A stretch of 64,000 nucleotides of DNA from Myotis daubentonii (GCF_963259705.1 NC_081841.1:89665063-89729062); one strand, 5' to 3'; numbered from the stretch's first letter, positions 37,190 through 49,805 are shown. Program-made: numbers and translations. The notes: generated by a model from the sequence alone, not told the origin.

Positions 37190-37430
37190 TTCTCTGGTCT
37201 CCTTCAAGTTTCTCCTCAAATATCACCTCCCTGACTATTTTACTTAAGATAGCAACCTTCCCCTTGCTCCCACCCCAATAGGGGTGTCCCAAGGTCTCCC
37301 ACAGCATCCACAGCACCAGCACGGCTGCCCTGTCCCTGAGCACTACCACCATCTCATATATCATACATTTCACTGACTTGTTTACTTTCCTCTCCAAGGG
37401 GATTTTTGTTTGGTTTGCTGCTATATTTCT
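37190..37430 (+). mobile_element. L2-like remnant
   Basis: Carries tctcctcaaatatcacctcc, tagcaaccttccccttgctc and cacttgttttactttc-like patterns typical of L2. It overlaps the open frame noted under findings. Confidence 0.5.
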
Positions 37431-37444
37431 AAATGCCTAGAATA

Positions 37445-37628
37445 GCTACTTTCAACTTTTTTCATCTCATGGCACACATAAACTACTAAAATTCTGTGGC
37501 ACACCAAAAAAAGATATATATTTTTGGCCTATCTACCAAAAAAGATAAGCATAATTTTGATTAATTCACACCAGAGAGATATTGTTCTGTTGGTTGTCAT
37601 TGCTTTTTTTTTATTTGACAATCTAAGG
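37445..37628. mobile_element. old DNA-transposon remnant, left part
   Basis: Contains catctcatggcacacataa and attctgtggcacacc, patterns of an ancient mammalian DNA element. It is split by the SPIN insertion and continues at 37859-37945 with cactgactgaaaatcactgg-like sequence. The family is not resolved. Confidence 0.45.
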
Positions 37629-37850
37629 CAGTGGTTCTCAACCTTCCTAATGCCGCGACCCTTTAATACAGTTCCTCATGTTGTGGTGACCCCCAATTTT
37701 ATTGTTACAAATTGAACATAATTAAAGCATAGTGATTAATCACAAAAACAATATGTAATTATATATGTGTTTTCCGATGGTCTTAGGTGACCCCTGTGAA
37801 AGGGTCGTTTGACCCCAAAGGGGTCGTGACCCACAGGTTGAGAACCGCTG
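37629..37850 (+). mobile_element. SPIN non-autonomous hAT transposon
   Basis: Terminal inverted repeats CAGTGGTTCTCAACCTTCC and its counterpart ending GGTTGAGAACCGCTG, with a perfect 8-bp duplication atctaagg at 37621-37628 and 37851-37858. It contains the subterminal GACCCC blocks typical of SPIN elements. It landed in an older DNA element. Confidence 0.9.
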
Positions 37851-40319
37851 ATCTAAGGGAAAAGAGATCAGTATCCCTGACTGAATAGTCAGGTATTGCA
37901 TGTTTTAAAAATTCTTTCAGCACAATGACTGAAAATCACTGGCCTACAACAATTCTGGACACATAGGAGCTGCTCAACTAATATTTATGAATAAATAAGA
38001 TTAACTAATAATTAGCATTTTCTAAAGCTCTGTTCTGAGTTCCTGACTTCAAGTTCTTCTTGTCTAAAGGGAAAATCAGGCATGGATGCAAACAATTACA
38101 AATACAATGGGAGCAGAAAGCAATGCACTGGGATGTGATATTGGTTAGGAGCTGGATTCTAGCCTCCAATCATCCCATAGTTCTCTGAGCCTGGGGGAGT
38201 CACAATATAACATCACTCTACCAAATCGGAGATGACTTACAGGCTTGTGAGAGGAGTCAGTGAAGAGATATGCACAGGTGTTTAGCACAGTCCTGGCACT
38301 TAGGACGTCTACAGGAAGTGCCTGCAACATCAGGTCAGATTCTTACAGAGTAGAGAGCACAGCGCAGGGTCTACAGCGGTTTGCTGCTCCTGGAAAGGGT
38401 CGCCAGGAAGAGGACAGAGGAGGAAATGGAGGAAAAGTTGTCCTCAGCATGCATACAAAGGAACACCATTTAAATTTTCCTGTGCTTAATGCATGAAACT
38501 TCTTTTTAAAAATAAGTAATATGAATATGTAATCAGAGTAGGACTTTCCAATTGCAAATGGGTATTGACAAGTCTCTCTCTCTACTAACCAAATCTGGCT
38601 CATCCTTCCATACACCTTCACTTGGTTGCCATTCTTTCGAAAATTGAATGTGGGGGAGGAGGGGGGAAAGTCCAATAAAATATTAGGTGTTATTGCAAGA
38701 AATAGCAAAGCCACTCACCACCACACCATTGCTTTGGCAGCAGAGGCTGTGCTTAGCAGAACACATTGTTCTTCTCAGGAAAAAGAATAGTTAATTCAAG
38801 ATCTGGTTCCAGTTCGTGTTCCTAATCAGAACGCTAAATCCACAGGGGGAAATAAGGAGTTAATCCCCTTTTCAATCACTGGTGAATTATCTCCTTTCCC
38901 TGTCCCTCAGTAAACCCCAGTCATTAACTAACAGTCTCTTTAGGACAAGTCTTCCCATCTCTGCACTCAAGAATCTTTACAGACAGTGACACACAGCTCT
39001 TGAATTCAATCCATTTCACAACTAATGGTGCTGTAACTTAAGTCTATGTTCTAACTGCTCTTTGGCAACTGGAGTTGAGAATTTTGAGATGGAAGGAAGT
39101 CCTCAAGGCTAGGACTCAGATGTATACAGTTTTAACACTCGGCTCCTTTTATCTGAAAAATCTGTTGAAGAGTGACATGATCAGCCTAAAAGAAAAAGGG
39201 GGGGGGGGTGTTATGTAAATTTGGCATGATCACAATCTTTTTCAATTGATCATGATTCTAAAGCTTTGGCCTAATAATAAACACCAGGCAATCCTTAGTA
39301 AGCTTGTGAGTCAGTCAGTGATGGGGACATGACTCAAATTTGACTACTCACTTTAAAAGACCAAAAAGCCATACTAAGTTGAGCAGGGACGTACTATATT
39401 AGTAACCACTAAATCATAACTAGTTGAAAGGCAACAGTTTCTTCTGGTGACAATTTGCTTCATGTTTAAAGTAACCATTACCGCATGATTAGGAAGCAAA
39501 AATAAAGTCAGAAAAAGGAGAGGGAAGACAACTCATTTTTTATTGAATCAGGGCTCTATAACCATATTATTTAACCAAATTTTAAATGCCCCAAAAGGGA
39601 GTTTTCTGGGAAGGTAGAAATGTTCTAGCTCTTGATCAGGGTGTGGATCCCATGGGTATGCAAATTCTACTGAACTCTACTCATTTAACTGTATACAATT
39701 TCACATCAATTTAAAGAGAAAAAAAAAAATGTGACACACACCTTGAAAGAATGGCCAGGTGGTACTGACACTCAAAATGTAAAACTAGAATGAAACCATT
39801 TTTTTAAAAAAATGCTATTCAAATAAATACTCATTGCAAAAATGACAAGTGCTAGAACAAAAAAAAAATGTGGCAAATGCTCAAGATATGGTTAAATTGT
39901 GCTGTTTTGTACGTCATGAAAGTGCCTCTAATCTAGCAGCTCACACTAAAACCCTACCTGCCATGCTGAACCCTGACAACGTGAACGTAACTAATGTCTG
40001 TGCCAGAACAAATCATAACAACCTAGCTGTTCCAGAAAACACTGAGTTCTGTTTGGGTTCCTTTTGGACTAGATAAGGTGTTCTTACTTCTTGATGCGTG
40101 CATTGGAAAGGAGAGGCAGTGCTGGTTGCCGAGCCCTTATTCAGAGATTAGACTCTTAACATAGGAAAATGAGGTGACAATCTGTTCTGGCTGATGCTTA
40201 TAACCTGGGTTTAATTATTAACAGCACCCTGTTTTACTCTCAAGAGTTACAGTTTGGTTGATAAACTTATCGAACACATTATAAGGTCAGTCTGCGTCTA
40301 AAGCCCCGCAGCACTGGGC

Positions 40320-40725
40320 CTCACTTCCTTCGTTCCTCTCCACTCCAGCCCTGGTCTTCTTCAGCCTCTCCCACTCACTGCACGCTCTAGCCAGGTTTGT
40401 GCACTGTTACCCCCCCCCCCCCCCCCCCCCCCCGCCTCCTTCACTGAAACCCTTACGCATCCCCAGATCTCAGCGCGTGCCCCTCCTCTGGGAAGCCTCC
40501 CTGTGGCAGTCACATCTATTATAGCTGTCAGGACACCGCTTTACCACTATCCTTTCCTTAGTGATGTCTCGGTCCAATTTTTACATTTGTTGTTAACTTT
40601 CTTTCTGTCACTAGGCTCTAAGTCCCTCTTGGGCAGAGCTGATGACTAGTTTTGCAACCTCAGTGCTTCGTGCAGTACTGGGCACACTGAGGAACTCAGT
40701 GAGTACCTGTTAAATGAAATGTGAT
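40320..40725 (+). mobile_element. L2-like remnant with a C24 run
   Basis: Has gggaagcctccctg, ctaagtccctcttgggcaga and acctgttaaatgaaatg, the layout of an L2 3' end. A run of 24 C lies at 40410-40433. Confidence 0.45.
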
Positions 40726-42049
40726 AAACAGGACAAAGCACCAATCACATTTTAACCATGAGAAAGCACCCCAGAAGACTTAGAAAGGATAGGGTAATGT
40801 GGAAAAAGCAAGAATCTGGGAGTTAGAAGGGTAGCTAGTATCTAACGTTTCAATGTTACATCAGCATTCCATCTCTAAACTCTACAACTGTAACTCCTGC
40901 CCCAAGGAATAACTGTTCTGACAAAACTGGCCACCTAAACCTTGCTTTAATTAATTCAAAACTCTAATTCTTACTTCCCAATTTTAAACATTACAGGAAC
41001 ACACTGACTGATTTATAAGGCTACACGGGGCCTGAACCACACAGGGCTCTAAGATGCAATACTTCTGGAAGGGTCAAAGGAATCTTGCCTGTAAGTCTCT
41101 TGAGGTTCTTTTAAGAATGGGGCCCTTTGTTTCCTATAGGATTGCAAAATAAATTAGCAAGAAGCTTTGCTGGCTAAGTACCTCCTTCACTGAGGTATAC
41201 AGTAATGCTACACAACCCGGCAGCAGGTTATTCAAGGAAGATATCGTCACATAGAAAAAGGGAATTGAGTTTAAACTAAAAAGAACTCATGGTCAATGAT
41301 TCATTTATGACTGACTAAAAGCAATCAATTACAGTATTAGTGGTTCAAGCAGAGGTTGCATCAGGTTACATCACAAGAAGAAACTCAAACCCAAACTGAT
41401 AACTTATAAAAGGCTGCTTTTCTTTGCAGTGAAGGAAGTACTCACACCACTCTAGATTAAGATGAGATTGAGAACCACTGAGTTCTGTTTAAAAACCAGC
41501 TTGAAAATATCTTGCAAAAGCACGGCCAAGTACAAATAGCTCGAAGGGCTGCAAACCTTGGGAAAAGTCAACTTACTTTATACAGCAAAGAGTTCTTGTG
41601 AGAATTACACAAGATAATGAATGCAAACCTGCACTGTAGAGGGAGGGCTGCACTGCTATGCCCACCTGGGCCTAGCACTCCTTTCTCAAGGTATCTTCAA
41701 TATGGACAAAAAGATCTGACAAGATTTCTTCATTTTTTCTTTTTTTTTGCTTTACTGAGAACATAGCTATGAAAACCACAATATTAAAGACACAGCCCAG
41801 GAAAGTCTGTAAAATAAATATGCAAGGCCTGGTTTATCTACTTCCACCCTTAAAAAAGGGAATGGAGTGTTCATTTTCCTTCCTATATTATTTCACAAAC
41901 ACAAGTACATTTCTTGCAACTATTGGCTAAAGCAAACTTTCAAATAACCCTAAAAACAATCACAGTAACATCAAATTTTCAAGAAAACAATCTGCTATAT
42001 TTAATTTGCCTCCATGATATAGAACTTGTAACTTCCAAGAATCCAACCA

Positions 42050-42260
42050 TTATCGCTAGTTTTCATGCTTGACCTTGACAACAGACTTATTTTTATGCCC
42101 AGTTTTACATATGCAGTGATGAGCTTAGAAAGGCAGAGCAACATGTCCAAAGTCACAAGCTGGTACCTGGTACAGGCCTGGATTCCAACTCATCCTTATG
42201 AGTCCAAGACTAGTATTCTTTATACTACATCCCAACTGCCTCCCAAAGAAAGCCGAAGAC
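42050..42260 (-). mobile_element. MIR-like SINE remnant
   Basis: Contains gcccagttttacatatgcag, aggcagagcaacatgtcca and aagtcacaagctggtacc. Confidence 0.45.
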
Positions 42261-42389
42261 AGCTGTAAGCCTAGTGGACACAGAGAGTGAAAGGGTTTAA
42301 AGAATAAAAATGACCAAAGATGGCCAAGAGCAATGAGAAGTTAAAAGTTCCAACAATGGAAAACAAGATAAATAAATCATACTCCACTA

Positions 42390-42610
42390 TATAACAATAG
42401 TTAAGAGCTTGGATTCTGGGGTTAGAATAGACTGAGGTCAAATGATGAATTAGCTCTTTATTAGCTGTTTAGTATTGGAGCAACTTAAACGCTGTAAGCC
42501 TGTTTTCTATCCATAAAATAAAAACTAAAAATTCCGACCTACTTACTTGCCAACCTCACCCAGTTGTTGGGAGGTCAGGTAAGAATATATATTGGTAACT
42601 TAAAAGGCCC
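42390..42610 (+). mobile_element. MIR-like SINE remnant
   Basis: Sense pattern: gttaagagcttggattctgg, ttagctgtttagtattgg and ctgttttctatccataaaa. Confidence 0.55.
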
Positions 42611-44174
42611 ACAAATGCAATTTATAGGCAATATAACTCCATTTAGTTTATTTACTAAAGGGGAAAAAACTGCCATAAATTAAGCCTGAAAAATGCATTC
42701 AATCTTGTTTATAGTATAACTGTAGAATCTTATCACTTTAGGTTTAGGCCCATTAATAGAATCTTCTCAAGTAAAGTTTAATTTGTTAGCCATTTTTCTT
42801 TCCTAAAAATTTAGGGATTGCTCTGGACAAGAGAAAAAAAAAATACAGGGGACTTCTGGTTAAATCATAATTGCTAAAACAAATTTAATCACTGATGTAA
42901 AACTACATTAACTCAGTTATTTTGCAAACATGAAAATGTTACAAAAGCCGTAACATTTAAAAAGAAAATTTCTAAAAACATAAAATATGAATTTCAACAC
43001 ATAGCAATACATAGTTTAATATACAGGAGCACATGGACTTTGAATTGGTGTAACACTTAATTTTGGTATCTGTTGGCTATAAAAGATATCTTCATTTTAC
43101 AAATAAGGACTAAGCAGATAAGCTAAAATTAGAAAACACAACCCTCTTTGGATTGCTATAACAGCTTTTCATTTTAAGACTTATCACTTAAAGAACACAA
43201 CAATCAAATTATTCTTGGAAGAGCAAACACTCATCTACTTTAGTGATAACTAGAGAAACAGTTTCTAAACATTTTTGATCATGCACCCCTATCAAAAAAA
43301 GTTAGCATATCCCCCAAATATGCATATTTGTTTAATAAAAGGTACCATGTGCTTTTGCATACACACATGAAAACACATGTGGAAATATTTTAAAAGAATG
43401 ACATAACTTTGGAAATGGCCTATCTAGAAAATTATTAAACATGTCTTCTATCAATGTTACAATCTGAAGTAATATGCTCCAAATACAGGAGTGCTGCTAA
43501 CTCCACTGTTATTTTCTTGCCTGGTGGTCACTATTGTGATGCTAGGTGTCTGGCCTATACTTAATCTTCCTTCTAGCATCAGGAATGGGGTCACAAATGG
43601 CCTTCACAGCTTAAAGGTACAAGGAAAGAGGCTATAATCATTAAGTAGTTTATGACAGACAGCTTAACAGATATTTTCCCTTTATAAAATTCTGAGACAA
43701 AGGCATACACCTTTAGGAGTATGTTTTATTCATGTTCCCATCCATTCCTCCCCCAAACCCAGTTTCTACTTAGTATGGGCCATAAACCTTACTAGCACTT
43801 TGGCCTGCATGTTCACAAATGAGTACAGACTTTGTCCCAGATTCATGAATTACAGAATCCCTACAGTAGCATTCCCCAAACTTTCTGCCAAGACTGTGCT
43901 GCATAACCGCCTCTTGATAAACATCCATGACCCCAGCAAATGCATTTTTATTACCAAACCTTTAAATTCCTCCATCTCCCATTTTCATTTCTCTCATCCT
44001 TTCCCTTTTTATCTAGCCCCTAGACTCAAATCACTTCACCCTTCAGCATTATTACTATTTATAATTGTACAAAACTCCCAAAAGATCACTGCATCTTCAA
44101 CACTAAAATGGTAAATATCATGAAAAAGCTCATATAAAAGTCAGAAATTGAAGTCCAGAATATTCCTTGTAAGA

Positions 44175-44180
44175 TTTATT
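44175..44180 (-). terminator. BTG1: BTG1 distal poly(A) signal candidate
   Basis: AATAAA on the minus strand about 3.9 kb beyond the stop. It is the candidate that best matches a long 3' UTR isoform. Other AATAAA motifs lie between, so this choice is provisional. Confidence 0.4.
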
Positions 44181-47100
44181 CAACTATGAGATGATAGAAA
44201 AGCATTAAAAAAATTTTTGAGAATCCTATGACTTGGGTGGAAGTCTTATCGTTTAACTATTCCTGTTTGACACACTGAATGATGCCAAAAGTAAGTGGTA
44301 AACCAAATTAAAATTGCAGTAAAAAAACTGGTGTCAATTACACTCTGCAAATTGTTGAAGAAATGGTGTCAATCTTTACTATTAATACAATCTATCTAAG
44401 GCTTACTTATATAGGAACATCTCAAAAATACAAAATTTAACACCTTGCTTAACTTTATGCTATTATCAGAAGAAAACAAAGATATATAGAAATAACCAGA
44501 AATTATAACTCATAACATAGAATTCCTCTGGCCTATTTGTACTAAATGACTTAAGGACTCAGTTAAGTAGCTCAGTTTGGTTAGTAGTACAAACTACAAA
44601 AGATTTTTCATACTGTTATGCTCCAAACATGAAAAATAAACCATTATGTTTTGGTAGCAGCCATACACAAAAGTTCAACTGCCAAGACTGAAATGATACT
44701 AAACTATTTCCAGTCTATATACCTTCAGATAAATAAGAAATCTATTGTTCCAGGAAATCCAAAATACACTTTTTAAAGTCTCTTGTGTATAGCTAGAACT
44801 ACTGACAAACTCTCCCACAAAGTTTATCAATAGCATCTTATCACATCATCTGAAATAGAAGTGCAAATGGGAGAGAAAATATCGTTAAATTTCAATAAAC
44901 AAAATACTATTTCTCTTCTGTAAAGAGGGAGGGCAGTATCAGAAATGTTAAAAAATCACCAAGGGGAAAAGTCTAATAGCAGATAGTATTTGTACCTAAG
45001 ATTAAGGGAAGCCTGAAAACCTTTAAACACTAGAATAGTCAGGAATACTTCCTTGAACTCAAAGGCCAATTCCATGATCTGTAACACCTGGTATATAAAG
45101 TTACAATTTCTGTGTTATAGTTACTTAAGGAAATCATTTGTGCAATAGTATCAAAAAGCAGTTTTCTGGTGGCGTTTCTAGTCTATTATTACAAAAATAT
45201 TGCAGATTAAGGGTAAGGACATGTGATTCCCATTCCAAATTGCCAGGAAAACAGCCACATTATCCTCCATAAACAGCTTGCCATACAATCCACTGTAAGC
45301 CTTCCTTCAGCATTAGAGAAAAACAATACTTACAATTGGAGGAAATAATTTTACAACTACCCGTTAAAACTCAAAAAGTAACATTCCTAAACTTATTGCC
45401 AATAACTGAATGTATGGTGTCAGTGGCAACTAATGGATTTGAAAGCAGACATCCTTTCCTAAAATGATTTCTAAATCATTTCCTAAAGTGATTTCATTAA
45501 AGAAACTATCTTTAACTCAGGCAGTGTAAAAGCCTTTTAAATTTTTTCACTACTAACTAAAAGTACACAACCGGTATAAATGACTATATGTACAGGCTTG
45601 GTACACACCTACATGTGCACGCAACAGACACTCAAATGTTCTCATCAAAATAGCTAGGCAAAACATTCCCCAGAAGCAGTGAACAAGAACTATCAAACAG
45701 TTACTGTACTAGACAATTGTCTGGGGAATGCAGGGTTAAAGTCACAGGAAACAGCTGGCTGCTAAGTCTCAGTGATGCTTGCCTTTTAAAGAGGAACTTA
45801 ACAGCTCCTTACTTGCCAGACATCACCTGAATTCAAAAATAAAATGTTTTATTAAGTTCTCTTCCTACCAAAGTTATTTTAAAGTACTAAAAAGTCTGAT
45901 GTGAAGATCTTCAAAACCAATTCTCCATCTGAGAAGTCTCCTCACTTTGCCTTAGGTCCCAGATTATGGAAAGCTTTATCAGTTACCTAGCTTCAAAGGA
46001 GTTACCATAGGAAATGCAGTTGGTATACAATAGTAGTCAGCACTGGTGTGAGACCTGCGTCAAGACTATAGTACCATTTGTTTTATTGTAAATTAAAGTT
46101 TGAAAAACTGAGGGGGAAGAGGGGTTTTCAAAAATGAACAGAAAAACAAAACCGTTATTAGCAAGGGTAGTCTATGTGTTGTGGTTATATTTCAAACTCC
46201 TGAAATAGCCTGCCAATCAAGTACACAGTCATCTGTATTCCAAATACCTGCAGGTTTAGCTGTATATTCCTGTATAATCTACAAAGTCAGAATTTAATCT
46301 TACAGATAAAAATTAATTTTCATATTTAATTGGGATTACTAATTGCCAAGTAATCTAGACTGCGTATTTCCAGTGTGAACTTGTTTACATTTCTACAAAA
46401 AATAAGTGCCACTATATGGCAAGTTACTTGAACTGTGTAGAGAAAAACCCTGTTATCCTCTACAAACAAAAATTTACTAAGTCTCTATCGTAAGGGTAGT
46501 GGAGTAAGCTACACTCCAGCAATGTTCATTTGTTTCATTTAGATTCTTAGGCTTTAACTGAAATAAAAGTCTGAAAATGAGAAATCAAAAACTCAGCATT
46601 ACAACTTTTGAGAATAAAAATGTGTAAAAACATACCTTTTGTTGAATCCCAGATTAAGTGATTTTTTAAATGTAAATCTTGCAGCTGATGAAAACCAAAA
46701 AGCAACCAATTTCTCTGTAGTGATTAGCCTGTTCTTTTAAGACTATGGGTCATCTGCCCCAGGATTTTTTAACTGAACAAGGAATCCATAGGGGCAAAAT
46801 AATTGTTTCTCAAAGGTGGGTCAGAATGGAACATTTGTATCTTCACTTCAACTGGGAAGCAATGAAATGTAATCCTTTGAGTATCATTTTTGATAGATGT
46901 TAACCCTTTTGTTTCATCCTCATTTCATGCATTTGGCCTGGGAGTATGTCCATGTTTTGACTTCAGAGATTTTTAAAAAAACAACAACAACCCTGTGTTT
47001 CCTCTATAACATCTAAATATGTATACATAGATCTTCACTCATCAAATAAATGTTCTTAGCATGACCAGTGTGCAACTGACATTCACATAGCTTATAGAAC

Positions 47101-47184
47101 CTAAGTCTTCTGAGAAATATATATTTTAGCTGAACGTCTATAATCATGACAAGAGATTAATTAAAATGCCAAGATAAGAAACAA

Positions 47185-47190
47185 TTTATT
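47185..47190 (-). terminator. BTG1: BTG1 proximal poly(A) signal candidate
   Basis: AATAAA on the minus strand, 925 nt beyond the BTG1 stop. It predicts cleavage near 47165-47175 and an mRNA of about 1.8 kb. Confidence 0.55.
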
Positions 47191-48114
47191 ATAGAGAGAA
47201 GAAAAATTTCTCATCCAAAATATAGAAATCTGTACAACTTTGCCACAATCAATATACATGAACTGTACAAATTTACACCAGTTCATAATTTACCAAATAA
47301 AAGATGACTAACAAAGTTCACAAAATAGATGGTGGTTTGTGGAAAAGACTTTTACCCAATTAAGTACAAGGAAAGTTACAAACCAGACCTCCACTTTCTA
47401 AAAATAAGAAGTTTACTCAGTCTTAGAAAACTACAAGCTAGCAAATGTACAGAGCTGGCTGGTGCTACCACCACAGTTGAGACAGTGTCTTTTTAAGGGT
47501 CTTAAATTGTAAAGCCTGTTGCCAAGGCCGATTCTGGTCACTTGCTACCTTCAAGGCCAAAAACACAATACAAGGTCTGACCATTTTCCCAGGTCATGCC
47601 TACTAGTTTGTCGTATGTACATTTATACATATTTAAGTGCTAGGTAAAAGTCTTGTCATAAAACTTCCAGTACTACCTTGTTTAAAATGTTGAGCTTTCC
47701 TATGCAGCTGCCAAAAAGTTAACAATTTTCAAGTGTAATAGTGCAAATTTCCTCTGCCAAGACCTACTGCAGAGAACAGTTCTTTGAAATACAGATTTGC
47801 ATTAAAGGGACTGATGTAAAAATTTAGGTATAGCGTCTGGGAGAAACTGAAACCACCCTAGGACTTCACTCCCTAGCAAATAAAGTGATCATTGACTTGG
47901 ACTCACAGGCTATTAAATTATTGAAAGGTACTGTCCAAACTATGGCACTGTCACTTAAAAAAAAATTTTTTTTTACCACTCTATCTTGTGCCAGATCTTC
48001 ACAGCTGTGACATGATTTAAATTCCATAATCCATCCATCCCCAAGAGGAGCCCACCCAAAGCAAAAATCAAATTTATCCATCCATTATAAGATGATCCAT
48101 CCACAGACTATATC

Positions 48115-48482
48115 TTAACCTGATACAGTCATCATATTGTAGTTTTTGGAAGGGCTCGTTCTGCCCAAGAGAAGTTCCTCCTTGCAGCTGATTCTGCTGT
48201 CTACCATTTGCACGCTGGAGCTGCTCTGAGTGCTACCTCCTGCTGGTGAGGCCTCGTACAACACGCAGATGGAGCCGTCCTCGCCAATCCTGTAGGACAC
48301 TTCGTAGGGATCTACCCAGAGTGTGAGTTCACTGGGGAGAAGCCTGAACAGCTCCTGGCTGCTCAGTCCAATCCGCTGCGCCGCCTGTCCAATCAGAGGA
48401 TCCATTTTATGGTTGATGCGAATGCAACGGTAACCTGATCCCTTGCACGGCTTTTCTGGGAACCAGTGATGTTTATAATGTT
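48115..48482 (-). CDS. BTG1: BTG1 coding exon 2 (residues 50-171 and stop)
   Basis: The acceptor TTCTGCAG ends at 48483, and the exon starts by completing the split Glu50 codon. It then reads [19 protein letters not shown], the box A region of BTG/TOB proteins (about residues 51-73). Box B, which contributes to CAF1 deadenylase binding, lies at about residues 97-118 and includes [14 protein letters not shown] second LxxLL motif is L94-F-R-L-L98. The C terminus ends NYNMMTVSG and stops with TAA at 48117-48115. Exons 1 and 2 together make 516 nt, or 171 residues, the length I know for mammalian BTG1. A serine-rich stretch at residues 136-139 (SSSS) differs from the NSTN I recall in human BTG1, in a linker outside the two boxes. 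The gene is intact and very probably functional. Confidence 0.97.
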
Positions 48483-49443
48483 CTGCAGAAGAAAGAACCG
48501 GAGAAACAAGGCTTAGACGGGGACGGGTAGCTACCGCTGTGGTTTTCCTTTCCCCGATGGCTCCTTTGAGGGGTGAAAATGAAAACTATCAACTTTTTTT
48601 TTTTTAAGTGCTCAGCATTGCATTCACGGCTGTGCGTGTGCGGGGAGTGAGCGGGCCGGATTTTAGAAACAATACAGGAGTAGCATGGGACAAAAAAAAA
48701 AAAAAAAGTCCAGGAACCAACCAGTAGAGCCGCCAAAACCAGGAATCAGGCGCGCAGCCTGGGCCGGAGAGATAGCACCGGCGGGCGGGCGGCCGGGCGG
48801 GAACCGGTACTTTCTCCACCGCAGCGGCACACAATGGGGTTTACGGCTTTGGAGGAGAGAAGCGCAACCGGACTGTTCACCCCGAAGGGAAGAAAAACAA
48901 GCAACCCCACACCAGGCTCTGGGCAGAGCGTAATTGTCCCGGTGACAAATGCGATGATTAATGGGCGGGAGGAGGCGGCCGGGGCGGACAGCACGTCCGT
49001 CCCAGGCTGGTCCCAGCCTGGCTCCGGGACAGCGGCGCGGTCCCACCCGGGGCCGGTCGCCCCGCACCGGACGGTTAGGGGCGGGGGGTGGGGGCGCAGA
49101 ACCCCCCCGGCGCCGTCGCTCCTTTGTCCCTAGATACGCGGACGGTCCGAGGACCGCGGCTCCCGCCTCGGGGGGCTTTAGTTTCTTTGTTGTGCGTCCC
49201 GTGTTCTTCTCCCCTCCACTAGCCAGTCGTGGGGAGAGGGGGCGCCCTCGGCCAAGCCCCTACACCCTCGCCGGAACCCGCCGTTCGTGGGCGGCCAGCG
49301 CGCCCGTCCCGGTCCCGGTCCCGCGGCGGGACCCGAGCGCCGCCGGCCCGAGGCACAGCCAGGCTCCCGCGGCCCGACGGCCCGCCCGGGGCTGAGGGAC
49401 CCGCACCCCCGGCACCCCTCGCCTTCCCACCGAGGCCCCTCAC
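48483..49443 (-). other. BTG1: BTG1 intron 1
   Basis: A single 961-bp intron with GT donor (49443-49442) and AG acceptor (48484-48483). It interrupts codon 50 after its first base. The promoter-proximal half is very GC-rich and continues the CpG island. The 3' half contains a run of A/T around 48593-48605 and another at 48692-48707, next to the polypyrimidine region. The open frames seen here on both strands are a by-product of GC richness. Confidence 0.92.
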
Positions 49444-49591
49444 CTGCCAGCAGCTCCTGCAGGCTCTGGCTGAAGGTCTGCAGCTGTCGCTCACTCGTGA
49501 GCCCCTTGGTGCGGAGGAACTTGGAGATGAAGGACACGGCGGCGGCGATCTCGCCTATCATGGTGGCAGCCCGGGTGTAGAAGGGATGCAT
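49444..49591 (-). CDS. BTG1: BTG1 coding exon 1 (residues 1-49 plus first base of codon 50)
   Basis: BTG1 is an antiproliferative BTG/TOB-family protein that binds the CNOT7/CNOT8 (CAF1) deadenylases of CCR4-NOT and restrains the cell cycle in nucleus and cytoplasm (family knowledge). The ATG lies at 49591-49589 and opens with MHPFYTRAATMIGEIAA, which I recognise as the BTG1 N terminus. The exon carries the amphipathic helices of the BTG domain and an LxxLL motif (L44-Q-E-L-L48). It ends after one base of the Glu50 codon at a G|GTGAGG donor (intron begins at 49443). Exon 2 restores the frame exactly. The exon sits in a CpG island, as expected for this immediate-early-type gene. No damage is visible. 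BTG2 is excluded by the N terminus and by the exon 2 sequence. Confidence 0.97.
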
Positions 49592-49799
49592 GGGGGCGGC
49601 GGGGCTCGGCGGCGCGGCCCCGACGGCGGAGCGGCACCCCGGGCTCCCTCGCGGGTCAGAGGGCTAAGAGGAAGAGAGGGCGTGAGGGGCGGGCGGGGAG
49701 CTACTTTCTTTTTTTTTTTCTCTTTTCTTTATAGTAAAAAAGTTATTTGAGAGACAGGAGGCGGCAGGAGAGAGGAGGAAACGAGCGATGGCGGCCTGG

Positions 49800-49805
49800 T
49801 CACAT
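49800..49805 (-). other. start-stop element (ATGTGA) in the BTG1 leader
   Basis: An ATG directly followed by TGA on the mRNA strand, about 210 nt before the BTG1 start codon. Such minimal upstream ORFs can stall or divert ribosomes in other genes. Its presence is seen directly; activity here is inference. Confidence 0.4.

Larger units (their letters stand above)
38100..44159. other. BTG1 downstream intergenic DNA, repeat-poor
   Basis: Apart from ancient MIR/L2-like pieces (a further weak MIR-like piece at about 38130-38340) and the C24 run, no transposable element is seen. No convincing exon. It may contain conserved regulatory DNA. Confidence 0.5.
44160..48114 (-). other. BTG1: BTG1 3' UTR (long form, inferred)
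   Basis: Sequence downstream of the BTG1 stop. It is AT-rich, has no recognisable transposable element and no coding potential. Candidate AATAAA signals (TTTATT on the plus strand) lie at 47185-47190, around 46081-46086, 45847-45852 and 44175-44180. The first gives a transcript of about 1.8 kb, like the classic BTG1 mRNA. The last gives a gene length of about 5.7 kb, close to the human gene span as I remember it. The extent is inferred from signals and gene length, not from transcripts. Confidence 0.55.

Noticed and set aside
43800..44114. 104-codon frame downstream of BTG1
   Set aside because: AT-rich chance frame on the strand opposite to BTG1, with no domain or repeat support.
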